Shown piece after piece: positions 15,594-24,021 of a stretch of DNA of 29,848 bases. The notes under the pieces are model-generated. The model saw nothing but the letters and a program-made list of their open reading frames with translations. It was not told the DNA's origin and made no database searches. The position numbers and the translations under genes were made by a program. Source of the stretch: DATLNM01 sp035536775 (GTDB lineage: Bacteria; Actinomycetota; CADDZG01; WHSQ01); NCBI GenBank assembly GCA_035536775.1, contig DATLNM010000031.1, positions 1 to 29,848 on the forward strand. Direction: 5' to 3'. The stretch's first letter is position 1, and each line of letters starts with the position of its first letter.

Positions 15594-15599
15594 TAGTGT
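15594..15599 (+). promoter_or_regulatory. Candidate leaderless -10 box (TAGTGT)
   Basis: TAGTGT matches TANNNT and ends six bases before the GTG at 15606, which has no ribosome-binding site. This fits a leaderless mRNA and a separate transcription unit for the crotonase gene. No clear -35 box is visible. Confidence 0.45.
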
Positions 15600-15605
15600 C
15601 CGGGC

Positions 15606-16454
15606 GTGACGACCTACTCGACCCTCCGCACCGAAAGAGATCACGGTGTCTTCGCGATCGTGCTTACGCGCGCCGACGAATACAACACAATCACGCCACA
15701 GCTTCGCGATGACTTGCGGGATGCGATCGACGCCGCGGACGCAGATGACAACGCTCACGTGATCCTGCTGCGTGCCGAGGGGCCTGCGTTCTGCGCGGGG
15801 TACGGCCTCGACTGGGCGACGGCGTATCAGGCGAACGACGAAAGCTCACAGCGCGTCTGGGACTCGGCCACCGACCTAAGACTGATGTCGACCTTCGTCG
15901 ACGTCTTCATGAAGCTCTTCCGAGCGTGGAAGCCAACGGTCGCCGCAGTGCAGGGTTGGTGCATCGCCGGAGGGACCGACATGGTGTTGTGCGCAGACAT
16001 CATCGTGGCCGGCGAAGGTGCGACCTTCGGTTACCCCCCGGCGCGCGCGTGGGGCGTGCCGACGACGCCGATGTGGGTCTACCGGATGGGTCTCGAGAGG
16101 ACCAAGCGCTATCTATTAACCGGCGACGAGATCCCGGCACCCGAGGCAGCTCGGATCGGCCTCATCCTCGAGGCCGTCCCCGACGACACTCTGCAGGAGC
16201 ATGCCTTTGGCCTCGCGCGGCGCATCGCTCGCCTCCCGGTGTCGCAACTCGTGATGCTGAAGAAGCTCTGCAATCAGACGGTCGAGAACATGGGCCTCGA
16301 GTCGACGCGCACGCTGGGGACACTGTTCGACGGCATCGCACGGCATACCCAGGAGGGACTCGATTTCGTGTCGCGTGCCGAGGACGTCGGCTTCCGTCAA
16401 GCGGTGCGCGAGCGCGACGATCCATTCGGCGACTACGGCTCCCGCCCGCGCTAG
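15606..16454 (+). CDS. Crotonase-fold (enoyl-CoA hydratase/isomerase family) protein
   Basis: This is a 282-residue crotonase-superfamily protein. The CoA-binding and oxyanion-hole segments are present: PAFCAGYGLDW (about 60-70) and GWCIAGGTDMVLCADIIVA (about 117-135). The two catalytic glutamates of classical enoyl-CoA hydratase are not conserved. The first position is Asp125 in AGGTD, and the second falls at PPARAW (Pro145 in place of Glu). Ordinary hydration of 2-enoyl-CoA is therefore doubtful, and another acyl-CoA reaction such as isomerisation, hydrolysis or decarboxylation is possible. Two Cys residues (C119, C129) flank the oxyanion loop. It stands alone, with its own leaderless-type promoter. 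An 11-bp tandem repeat begins at its last codons. Confidence 0.88.
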   Translation: MTTYSTLRTERDHGVFAIVLTRADEYNTITPQLRDDLRDAIDAADADDNAHVILLRAEGPAFCAGYGLDWATAYQANDESSQRVWDSATDLRLMSTFVDVFMKLFRAWKPTVAAVQGWCIAGGTDMVLCADIIVAGEGATFGYPPARAWGVPTTPMWVYRMGLERTKRYLLTGDEIPAPEAARIGLILEAVPDDTLQEHAFGLARRIARLPVSQLVMLKKLCNQTVENMGLESTRTLGTLFDGIARHTQEGLDFVSRAEDVGFRQAVRERDDPFGDYGSRPR

Positions 16455-16480
16455 GCCCGCGCTAGGCCCGCGCTAGGCCC
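16445..16480. repeat. 11-bp tandem repeat at a convergent junction
   Basis: CTAGGCCCGCG repeats with an 11-base period for 3.3 copies. The first copy supplies the TAG stop of the crotonase gene. Because 11 is not a multiple of three, the three TAGs fall in all three forward frames. CTAG is its own reverse complement, so all three reverse frames also stop. It lies 20 bases before the end of the convergent transporter gene. Confidence 0.9.
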
Positions 16481-16499
16481 TCCGAGCTGTCCCCGGTCG

Positions 16500-17441
16500 T
16501 TAGGTGTCGAGCTTCGGTGTCGCGGGTCGACTGAGGCGCGTGACCACGAGACCCCCGACGACGATCAGACCGCCGATGATCTGTTCGGGACGGATCGCTT
16601 CGTCGAGCGCGATGACGGCGATCGTGCCTCCAAGCACCGGGACCAAGAATCCGTACACAACGGTGCGTGTGACCCCGCGGTGGCGGATCGCCCAGTTCCA
16701 CAACACGTAGGCCAGGTAGACAGGTCCGACGATGGCGTAAACGAGGATGACCCACGAGGACGCGCTGATCACGGTCCAGTCTTGGGCGACCATCGCGGGG
16801 ATGCCAACGATCGTGACGAGCAGGCCACCGAGCGCGAGGCCGTACGCCATCAACTCCCTGGGCGGGAAGCGCTCGTTCAGTGGCTGATTGATAACGCCGT
16901 ACGCTCCGAACGCGGCCGCGGCGCCGAGGGAGAACGCGTCCCCCGGACGCGCCGCTGCGAACGCGTCCCACCCACGCAGGAACACCGCTACACCCGCGAA
17001 CCCGATGACGACACCGAGAACCTGCATGCGCGTCGGCCGCTCCTTGCGCGACAGCCACAGGAAGATGACCGACCAGATCGGATGGGTGGAGATGAGGATG
17101 GCGCTGGCCAACGCCGACGTTCGGTCGAGCCCGAGGACGAACCCCATCTGATAGAGGAAGTAGCCCGTGAGCCCTGAGGCCGCCAGCGCCACGATGTCCC
17201 CACGACGCGGGCGCACTCGATTCTTCGCCAGAGCTAGAACGGCGATCGAGAAAAGGAACATGGCGCCGAAGCGCACCGCAGTGAACGCGACCGGATCCAT
17301 CTCGCGCCACGCGATCTTGAACAGCGTGAAGGTCGACGCCCACATCAGCGCGACCGAAAGCAACGCGAGATCGATCAACAGCGGTCGAGGAGCTTCGCCG
17401 GCCGCGGAGCGCGATCCATCCATAGAACGCCGAACAACCAC
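16500..17441 (-). CDS. EamA-family (DMT superfamily) transporter
   Basis: This is a drug/metabolite-type exporter of about 313 residues with ten predicted helices in two EamA repeats. The first repeat begins LALLSVALMWASTFTLFKIAW and contains RFGAMFLFS and FVLGLDRTSALASAILISTHPIW. The second begins GDAFSLGAAAAFGAYGVINQ and ends with GGTIAVIALDEAIRPEQIIGGLIVVGGLVV. Such proteins export amino acids, nucleosides or small metabolites, and the substrate cannot be read here. The GTG at 17441 is chosen because a TACGTT box lies seven bases upstream; ATG at 17423 is the alternative. The frame stays open to 17867, but that part is antisense to the SnoaL-like gene and shows no transporter features. Confidence 0.9.
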   Translation of the reverse strand: MVVRRSMDGSRSAAGEAPRPLLIDLALLSVALMWASTFTLFKIAWREMDPVAFTAVRFGAMFLFSIAVLALAKNRVRPRRGDIVALAASGLTGYFLYQMGFVLGLDRTSALASAILISTHPIWSVIFLWLSRKERPTRMQVLGVVIGFAGVAVFLRGWDAFAAARPGDAFSLGAAAAFGAYGVINQPLNERFPPRELMAYGLALGGLLVTIVGIPAMVAQDWTVISASSWVILVYAIVGPVYLAYVLWNWAIRHRGVTRTVVYGFLVPVLGGTIAVIALDEAIRPEQIIGGLIVVGGLVVTRLSRPATPKLDT

Positions 17442-17448
17442 GGCGGGA

Positions 17449-17454
17449 AACGTA
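17449..17454 (-). promoter_or_regulatory. Candidate leaderless -10 box (TACGTT)
   Basis: On the minus strand TACGTT matches TANNNT and is followed by seven bases and the GTG at 17441, with no ribosome-binding site. This supports the slightly longer transporter start. Confidence 0.4.
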
Positions 17455-17522
17455 TTTCCTCGAGTCCGGTCGGTAGCATTGGTCCAGTTCGCGTCGGGCT
17501 GCGAGCCGGATGAGGAGGTCGT

Positions 17523-17876
17523 ATGGAGCGATTCTCGAAGTGGGTCGAGGGCTACCGGCGCGCGTGGGAGACCAACGATCCGGAGGACATCCGGTCCTTG
17601 TTCACCGAGGGCGCGGTGTATCACACGGAGCCATATGCCGAGCCGATCGTCGGGCGTGAGGCCATCGTCGAGGACTGGATCGAGCGCAAGGACGAGCCCG
17701 GCGACACCCAGTGGAGCTCCCGGGTGATCGGCGTCGACGGTGATCTCGGCTTCGTCCAAGGCGAAGCCATCTACACGACCGATCCGCCCCGGACGTACAG
17801 CAATCTTTGGGTCATCCGCCTCGAAGGCGACCGCTGCCGCGAGTTCACCGAATGGTGGATGAAGCACGACCCTTAG
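17523..17876 (+). CDS. SnoaL-like / NTF2-fold protein
   Basis: This is a 117-residue protein with a cone-shaped NTF2-like fold. Typical features are an N-terminal helix (MERFSKWVEGYRRAWETND), DIRSLFTEGAVYHTEPY, VGREAIVEDWIER and the closing strands NLWVIRLEGDRCREFTEWW. Members include small isomerases, dehydratases and ligand-binding proteins; no catalytic residues are conclusive here. The ATG follows GAGGAGG. It is divergent from the EamA transporter with about 80 bases between them. This is probably a single-gene unit. Confidence 0.88.
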   Translation: MERFSKWVEGYRRAWETNDPEDIRSLFTEGAVYHTEPYAEPIVGREAIVEDWIERKDEPGDTQWSSRVIGVDGDLGFVQGEAIYTTDPPRTYSNLWVIRLEGDRCREFTEWWMKHDP

Positions 17877-17902
17877 GACTATTTCTTGTCACAGGCTCCT
17901 GC

Positions 17903-17908
17903 TAACTT
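17903..17908 (+). promoter_or_regulatory. Candidate leaderless -10 box (TAACTT)
   Basis: TAACTT matches TANNNT and ends six bases before the ATG at 17915, which has no ribosome-binding site. It is part of a pattern repeated at several genes in this window. Confidence 0.45.
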
Positions 17909-17914
17909 GGAACC

Positions 17915-18196
17915 ATGGAAGCACAAGCTTGGACCGCCATCGGACTTCTTGCAGCCACCCTGATGGCGTCCCTTGCCTACCTCGGCGCCCGCATCGATGC
18001 GCTGGGAGGCCGGATCGATGCCATGGGGTCTCGGATGGAGTCGATGGCTTCGAGGCTGGACGCCAGGATGGACGCTCTCTCGGGACGGATGGACACCCTT
18101 TCCGACCGGCTCGATCAGCTCGGCCGCGATCTAAGTGCCGATATCTATCAACTTGGTCAAAGGCTCGACGACCACATCCGCCGCCACGCCAGCTGA
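17915..18196 (+). CDS. Membrane-anchored coiled-coil protein
   Basis: This is a 93-residue protein. One N-terminal hydrophobic helix (AWTAIGLLAATLMASLAYL, about 5-23) is followed by a long uninterrupted coiled coil (about 25-88) made of seven-residue units such as GRIDALG, SRMESMA and DRLDQLG. The tail is basic (DDHIRRHAS). It resembles small tethered coiled-coil proteins common in many bacteria, for which no function is established. The heptads are low-complexity, so homology searches would give many unspecific hits. It is convergent with the secreted protein at 18235. Confidence 0.75.
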   Translation: MEAQAWTAIGLLAATLMASLAYLGARIDALGGRIDAMGSRMESMASRLDARMDALSGRMDTLSDRLDQLGRDLSADIYQLGQRLDDHIRRHAS

Positions 18197-18234
18197 CGCG
18201 GCGGCCAAGACCCAGCCCCCCAAAAAGTTTTCCT

Positions 18235-18906
18235 CTAGCTAGGTAGGCAGGACGCGCCGCTCGCCGGGATGCAGCTGAACTCGACACGGGTGGGAGCGTC
18301 GGTCGAGTCGTACAGCAACCGTCCGAGCTGTCCCTGATAACCGTTGGCGACATCCTCCGCAAGGATCTGGACCGTAATCAGCGAGGTTGCGGTGATATCC
18401 AGGCCGGGGAAAACGATCTCGGACTCTCCTTGACCCGACGGCAGGGTGACTTCAACCTCCGATGTCGGTGCAACGTACGCGTCGTTGCATTGGAAGATCG
18501 CGGTGTCGACCCACAGGCGCGCCGTGATCGTGCCGGGAGCGCTCAAGAAGTGCGCGATCACCTTGACGTCGCCGGTGATCCTCCCGGTGACGTTTCCTTG
18601 GAAGACGGGGTTCGCGATCGGCGTGCCGGTGCACTGACTGTTGATCGCCGGCATCGCGAAGCTCTGCGACTTGGCGGTGCCACCGGTGGGCTCGACCCCG
18701 TCGAAGGTGAGCGGCGACGTCGTGGGAAACGTGTTGGCCACCCATTGGATGCCATCGAGCTCGCCGAACTGGCTGGGCCCATGTGCCCACATCGTCGTTG
18801 CGACAGGAGCAACCTTCGGCTTCTTGGGCTTCTTCGCCAGCGCGCTCGACGCGACGAGACCGTTCACGACCATGACGGCGAGGATCAAAGCTACGAGCTT
18901 CTTCAT
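18235..18906 (-). CDS. Secreted beta-rich protein, unknown function
   Basis: This 223-residue protein has a clear signal peptide (MKKLVALILAVMVVNGLVASSALA) followed by a Lys/Pro stretch. The mature part looks like an all-beta domain: many alternating strands such as VKVIAHFLSAPGTITARLWVD and SEVEVTLPSGQGESEIVFPG, and four Cys (two near NSQCTG and FQCND, two at the end in FSCIP and ASCLPS) that could form two disulfides. I do not recognise the family; the strand pattern is compatible with a jelly-roll or carbohydrate-binding type module. No good ribosome-binding site is seen. It is divergent from the Asp-box protein, 123 bases apart, and both products are exported. Confidence 0.75.
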   Translation of the reverse strand: MKKLVALILAVMVVNGLVASSALAKKPKKPKVAPVATTMWAHGPSQFGELDGIQWVANTFPTTSPLTFDGVEPTGGTAKSQSFAMPAINSQCTGTPIANPVFQGNVTGRITGDVKVIAHFLSAPGTITARLWVDTAIFQCNDAYVAPTSEVEVTLPSGQGESEIVFPGLDITATSLITVQILAEDVANGYQGQLGRLLYDSTDAPTRVEFSCIPASGASCLPS

Positions 18907-19029
18907 TGAGCAGTCCGTTCGCTGGAGAGAGCTACCCGAGAGATGTCGCTAGACCTGGTTTTCGGCACTGCAACGGTCTTTCCTGCGCCGCGGCAAGGGA
19001 AACGGAAGGCGAAGTCATATACGTAATGG

Positions 19030-20451
19030 GTGATCACACTTCCCACCCGCGCGCGCCTCGCATCGTTCTTGGCAGTTCTCTTGGTCCTGCCGTTCGCCAG
19101 CTCGACGGCAACTCCGGGTGCGGCCCGCCGCGCCGGTCCCACGGTCGCCCATCGCGATGGGCGTGCAATGCGTGCCAAGGGCCTACCTAAGGTTCAAACG
19201 ACGTCGATCGATCACCTCGCCGGGGAGCCCACTCTCGCCATCGAGGACGACGGAAGCATCTTCTATGCGGCAATCGACGTGCCTCAGCTCGCGAAGATTG
19301 ACATCCTGCGTTCGGCTGATTCGGGAGCAACGTGGACGAACGCCTCGCCGAAGCTTGCCGGCCAGAACCTCCACCCGATCTCGATCGATCCTTACGTCCA
19401 CATCGACGAGGTTTCCCAACGCGTGTTCACGATCGACCTCACGGTCGCGTGCTCGTATCTGTCATTCACCGACGATTCGGGCGAGACGTGGACGACCAAC
19501 CCCCTCGCGTGCGGACGTCCGATCAACGACCACCAGACCCTCATCTCGGGCCCGCCAGTGTCGAGCGCGCCTCTCGGCTTCTCGAGCGTTCTCTATTACT
19601 GCTGGAACGACGTCTTCGCGTCGTCGTGCACCAAGTCGATAGACGGGGGATCGACGTTCATCCCCACGGGCGAGCCGGCCTTCCTCGGAGTGGATCCGGC
19701 GCAGGGACCCGGGGTCGGGGGCGTTCCCGGAGTGTGCGGAGGCCTTCACGGCCATGGCTTCGTCGACGCCGAGGGCGCGCTCTACATCCCACGGGATTAC
19801 TGCGGGAATCCATGGCTCGCGATCAGCCGTGACGAAGGACTCACATGGGAGCGGGTTCAAGTTGCCGACAACGGCGTGAACGGGATCGGAGGCGGCGGCT
19901 CGAACCCCAGCGTGACCGTCGACGACGCCGGCAACATCTATTTCGGATGGGTCGCAGCTAACCATCTGCCGTATATCGCAACGTCTAGCGACGCCGGCGC
20001 GACTTGGTCTGAACCCATCCAGGTCGGTGTTCCGGGGTTGCACGAGGCCAATCTGTTCACCATCGATTCCGGCGCGTCCGGCACGCTCGCCTTCTCTTAC
20101 ATGGGTAGCCTCAACTCGAAGTACCAGGAGTGCTATCCCGACTGCGTGGGGGCGACGCCGAAAACGACCTGGAACGGATACGTCGGGATGACGAGCAGAA
20201 TCCTGGCCGCGAAGCCCCTCATCTATACCGGAACAGTCAACGATCCCGCTGATCCCTTGAAGGTCGGCACGTGCGGACCCGGGCGTTGCGGAGACACCAT
20301 CCTCGACTTCCTCGACATCGTTGTTGGACCTGATGGTGTAGTGAACGCCGCGTTCGTGGACGCGTGCATCGATTGCACGGTCAACACCCTCGTCGACTCA
20401 GGCAACGAGGGCCTCTTCGTCCGGTTTGGCAAGGCGCGCCCCCACCGCTGA
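19030..20451 (+). CDS. Secreted BNR/Asp-box repeat beta-propeller (sialidase-like fold)
   Basis: This 473-residue protein has a signal peptide (about 1-30) and a GTG start. The mature part carries five Asp-box motifs (SxDxGxTW type): SADSGATW, TDDSGETW, SIDGGSTF, SRDEGLTW and SSDAGATW. These mark turns of a six-bladed propeller as in sialidases and related exo-glycosidases. Asp boxes are structural, and I do not see the arginine triad and Tyr/Glu pair of true sialidases with confidence, so the enzymatic role is open. Several Cys suggest disulfides. The box TATACG ends six bases before the GTG, a weak leaderless signal. It is divergent from the secreted protein at 18235. Confidence 0.82.
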   Translation: MITLPTRARLASFLAVLLVLPFASSTATPGAARRAGPTVAHRDGRAMRAKGLPKVQTTSIDHLAGEPTLAIEDDGSIFYAAIDVPQLAKIDILRSADSGATWTNASPKLAGQNLHPISIDPYVHIDEVSQRVFTIDLTVACSYLSFTDDSGETWTTNPLACGRPINDHQTLISGPPVSSAPLGFSSVLYYCWNDVFASSCTKSIDGGSTFIPTGEPAFLGVDPAQGPGVGGVPGVCGGLHGHGFVDAEGALYIPRDYCGNPWLAISRDEGLTWERVQVADNGVNGIGGGGSNPSVTVDDAGNIYFGWVAANHLPYIATSSDAGATWSEPIQVGVPGLHEANLFTIDSGASGTLAFSYMGSLNSKYQECYPDCVGATPKTTWNGYVGMTSRILAAKPLIYTGTVNDPADPLKVGTCGPGRCGDTILDFLDIVVGPDGVVNAAFVDACIDCTVNTLVDSGNEGLFVRFGKARPHR

Positions 20452-20476
20452 TCGAGTGTGTCGACAACCGAGTGGT

Positions 20477-21718
20477 CTAACCGTTCCCGACGACGACCGT
20501 CCCGCGCATGCTCGGGTGCAGCAGGCAGACGTAGGTGAATCCGGCGGTCGGCGAAAGCGACGGGAAGCGCAACGTGTAGGGGGCCGTTGGCAGCCCGGGA
20601 TAACCGGGGCTGCGCACGCCTGAGTTCGCGAAATCGGTCGCGTGCGTGAACTCGTTGTCGCCGATCATGAATGGGAACTCGTGCGCTAGGTCGCCTTCGT
20701 ACTGGAGGGGACCCCCGGCACAGAACGGCGGTACCGGCGCGGCGGGCGCGTCGTCCAGCGATCCCTGGTCGGTGTCGAGATCGCATTGCGCGGTCAACCA
20801 GGTGATGGCAGATGCTCCTTCGAGGGGCATCGTCACCGTGTGGATCTCATTGGTGGGGAAGTGCCAACGCACGGAGTCGCCTTTCCGAACCACCAGCTTG
20901 TCCGGGTACATGTCGGCGAGGAAGATCGGACCTCGTTCCAGACCCGGCCACGCCTCCCAGATCCGCGATGAGCCCCGTCCCTTCACGGAAACCTGCTTGT
21001 CCACGTGATTCGCATGAAGTGCCGCGGCCTGGGTGTTGTAACGCGGCATCCGCGCCGCGATCGAATCGGCCGCAGCCTGGCCCGGCGGTAGGGCTTCGCT
21101 CGCGTCGACGACCTCGATCGGGATCCTGATGCCGGGATGGAACGGACACAGCGCCCAGATCGTCGTGCCGGGTGCGGCCGTGATCCTGACGTAGAAGTCC
21201 AGGAACGAGTCGAGGCCCAGCCCGACCCCGGAGTTGAGAACGCCGTTGAGGGGCCCCTCGCTACCGTCGAAGTCGCACGGCGCTTCCTCGCTATGGCCGC
21301 AGTACGGATGCGACGGCCAGACGACGCGGCTGTTTAGCTTCCACGCCTCTGGAGCTTCCTCGGGGTCTTCGTCCGGGTCGGTCGCGAACGTCGCCCACTC
21401 GCCCGTGGGGGAGAGGAACTCCTCTTGGCTCCACTCATCCACGCTCATGCCGCCGGGCAGCAGCTGAACGAGGTGCACCCCGGTCTCGGGGATCTCCTCG
21501 CCGAAGTGGCCCGAGAAGTGAACGGTGTCACCGGGGTGAACGACCAAACGCTCGGGGAATGCTGCGAGCACCTCCCCGGGCGCGCCCGTTAGGAACTGTG
21601 CGAACTGGACCTCGTGCATCACGGAATCGGTCTGCGCCGCCTGTGACGGGGCAACGCCCGTCAGTCCACCGGCCAGCATGAGCGCGCAGAACCCGACAGT
21701 GATCGCCCTTTTGCCCAT
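20477..21718 (-). CDS. Secreted two-domain cupredoxin protein
   Basis: This 413-residue protein has a signal peptide (about 1-28) and two cupredoxin-type domains. The C-terminal one (about 245-413) has a full type-1 copper set: His293 (EIHTVTM), Cys398 and His401 (YVCLLHP) and Met404 (SMRG). The N-terminal one (about 30-205) has His82 (GVHLVQL), Cys191 and His194 (LCPFHPG), but the axial position is Ile197, not Met. Each domain carries a long Cys-containing insertion. Two-domain cupredoxins occur in nitrite reductases and small laccases, but the trinuclear-site histidines of those enzymes are not evident. The start has AGGGGG upstream. The gene is divergent from the lysyl-oxidase-like gene by 88 bases, which suggests a shared copper-related role. 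Confidence 0.85.
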   Translation of the reverse strand: MGKRAITVGFCALMLAGGLTGVAPSQAAQTDSVMHEVQFAQFLTGAPGEVLAAFPERLVVHPGDTVHFSGHFGEEIPETGVHLVQLLPGGMSVDEWSQEEFLSPTGEWATFATDPDEDPEEAPEAWKLNSRVVWPSHPYCGHSEEAPCDFDGSEGPLNGVLNSGVGLGLDSFLDFYVRITAAPGTTIWALCPFHPGIRIPIEVVDASEALPPGQAAADSIAARMPRYNTQAAALHANHVDKQVSVKGRGSSRIWEAWPGLERGPIFLADMYPDKLVVRKGDSVRWHFPTNEIHTVTMPLEGASAITWLTAQCDLDTDQGSLDDAPAAPVPPFCAGGPLQYEGDLAHEFPFMIGDNEFTHATDFANSGVRSPGYPGLPTAPYTLRFPSLSPTAGFTYVCLLHPSMRGTVVVGNG

Positions 21719-21793
21719 CGCCGCCCCCTCTCGCCCGCCGGATCGCCCAATCCAGCATGGCGGACGCTAACAGGGACCGTCCGAAATGTGGCG

Positions 21794-21799
21794 TACCTT
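21794..21799 (+). promoter_or_regulatory. Candidate leaderless -10 box (TACCTT)
   Basis: TACCTT matches TANNNT and is followed by seven bases and the ATG at 21807. It argues for this start over the in-frame ATG at 21786, which lies before the box and would be upstream of the transcript. Confidence 0.45.
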
Positions 21800-21806
21800 C
21801 CAAAAT

Positions 21807-23051
21807 ATGCATCGACTGATCTGTGCGCTCATCGTCGCCTTCCTCGTTCCGGTGCCGGCGCTCGCTGCGTCGGGAGCGGCTCCGGGGTTCCGGCTTGGCG
21901 CAGGCGACGCGGCCCTATGGAACGGTCCGGTCGTCGCAAGTTCATCGGGCACCGAGACGTTCGAGTATGTGCTCGAGGTCGAAGAGCCAGCGCTGCGACT
22001 ACGGATCGGGATCGATCATCCAGAAGTCGGCGACACCTTCGCTGTGGACGTCGAGGATCCGACCGGCGACGCGACGGGCTTCAGTGTCGGTCCCGGCATC
22101 TACTCCGAAGAGCGACTCTTCTACCACCCGAAGCCGGGCCTGTGGCGGATCACCGTCACCGCACAGAGCGTCACCGAATCCGCATTTCGTATGCGCGCCA
22201 AGCTCGAAGCGAAGATGCCGTCGGTCGGCACGAGGAAAGGCGCGGTCCTTCCCAACCTTCAGATCCTTCCCCCTCACGACGCGTCCTTTCTCATCCCGGT
22301 TACGAACGGCGCGGGCGATCAAGATCCCGTCGGGGTCGACGCGGCCGGTCTAGGTGGCTGCCATCCCGAGGAGCACATCGAGGACGGCGCGACGCGTTGT
22401 CTGCGATTCGGTTTTGGAGTCCGCAACACCGGTCTCGGCCCGATGGACCTGTACCACACGGGCTCCGACCCGGACGTGCACGATCTGTTCCAGCGCATCC
22501 ACCGCGCCGACGGCAGCATGTTCGACCGCGCCGCCGGCCGGGCGGTGCTCCACAAGTCCCACGGTCACTTCCACCATGACGCTGCTGCGGGCGTTCACCT
22601 CTTCAGGGTCGTCGATCCCGCCGACGGCACCCTCGAAGAGGCCGGCGCGCCCCGCACGAAGGGGTTCGCGCATCGCAATGAGCTGCTGCGGGAGTGGAAC
22701 GTCTTTTATCCGACCGAGCTCCCTCTGACGGGCTTCGGTCTCCTGCCCGGATGGGCGGATATCTATGAGTGGGATCGGCCCGGCAACTACATCGACTTCG
22801 CTCTCAACACCGATGGGCTCTATGTCGTGCGTATGTCGGCCGACCCGGTCGACGGGATCAAAGAGAGCAACGAGCGCGACAACTGGGCGTACACCTATCT
22901 CGAGGTAACCGGAAGCGCGGTCGAGCTCATCGAATCCGGGCGCGGTCGCGATCCGTGGGACCCGTGCAAGATCGTCGTGGGGTTCGGCGGTCACCCCGAC
23001 CCGAAGCAGAAGTCCCAACGTCCCAGGAGTTGTCCGCCCGACACCGTCTGA
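21807..23051 (+). CDS. Secreted lysyl-oxidase-like copper protein
   Basis: With the start at 21807 this is a 414-residue protein with a clean signal peptide (MHRLICALIVAFLVPVPALA). Residues 30-135 form a beta-sandwich of the pre-peptidase type (FYHPKPGLWRITV). The region about 150-370 resembles the lysyl oxidase catalytic domain. It has the copper-binding His cluster HKSHGHFHH (His249, 252, 254, 256), the segment GLLPGWADIYEWDRPGNYIDF, and the closing DGLYVVRMSADPVDGIKESNERDNWA that matches the family's C-terminal strands. Lys285 and Tyr320 sit roughly where the lysyl-tyrosylquinone cofactor residues would be; this alignment by eye is tentative. Such enzymes oxidise primary amines to aldehydes with H2O2 release. 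The divergent neighbour is a cupredoxin protein. Confidence 0.87.
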   Translation: MHRLICALIVAFLVPVPALAASGAAPGFRLGAGDAALWNGPVVASSSGTETFEYVLEVEEPALRLRIGIDHPEVGDTFAVDVEDPTGDATGFSVGPGIYSEERLFYHPKPGLWRITVTAQSVTESAFRMRAKLEAKMPSVGTRKGAVLPNLQILPPHDASFLIPVTNGAGDQDPVGVDAAGLGGCHPEEHIEDGATRCLRFGFGVRNTGLGPMDLYHTGSDPDVHDLFQRIHRADGSMFDRAAGRAVLHKSHGHFHHDAAAGVHLFRVVDPADGTLEEAGAPRTKGFAHRNELLREWNVFYPTELPLTGFGLLPGWADIYEWDRPGNYIDFALNTDGLYVVRMSADPVDGIKESNERDNWAYTYLEVTGSAVELIESGRGRDPWDPCKIVVGFGGHPDPKQKSQRPRSCPPDTV

Positions 23052-23058
23052 TCCTCCT

Positions 23059-23064
23059 TACTAT
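23059..23064 (+). promoter_or_regulatory. Candidate leaderless -10 box (TACTAT)
   Basis: TACTAT is a good TANNNT box exactly six bases before the ATG at 23071, which has no ribosome-binding site. It suggests that the ABC exporter operon starts with a leaderless mRNA. It lies just after the lysyl-oxidase-like stop. Confidence 0.5.
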
Positions 23065-23070
23065 GGCCGG

Positions 23071-24020
<950 letters not shown>

Positions 24021-24021
<1 letters not shown>

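Noticed and set aside
16462..17343. A 293-codon minus-strand frame overlapping the EamA transporter
   Set aside because: The other frame encodes an obvious ten-helix transporter; this one gives Arg/His/Gly-rich sequence typical of a shifted frame.
17442..17867. N-terminal extension of the EamA transporter by about 140 codons
   Set aside because: The stretch is antisense to the SnoaL-like gene and carries no membrane helices or family features. The -10 box before the GTG at 17441 fits a start there.
22350..23018. A 222-codon minus-strand open frame over the lysyl-oxidase-like gene
   Set aside because: It is antisense to a gene with a signal peptide, a His cluster and a family-typical C-terminus. 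The antisense protein has no recognisable domain.
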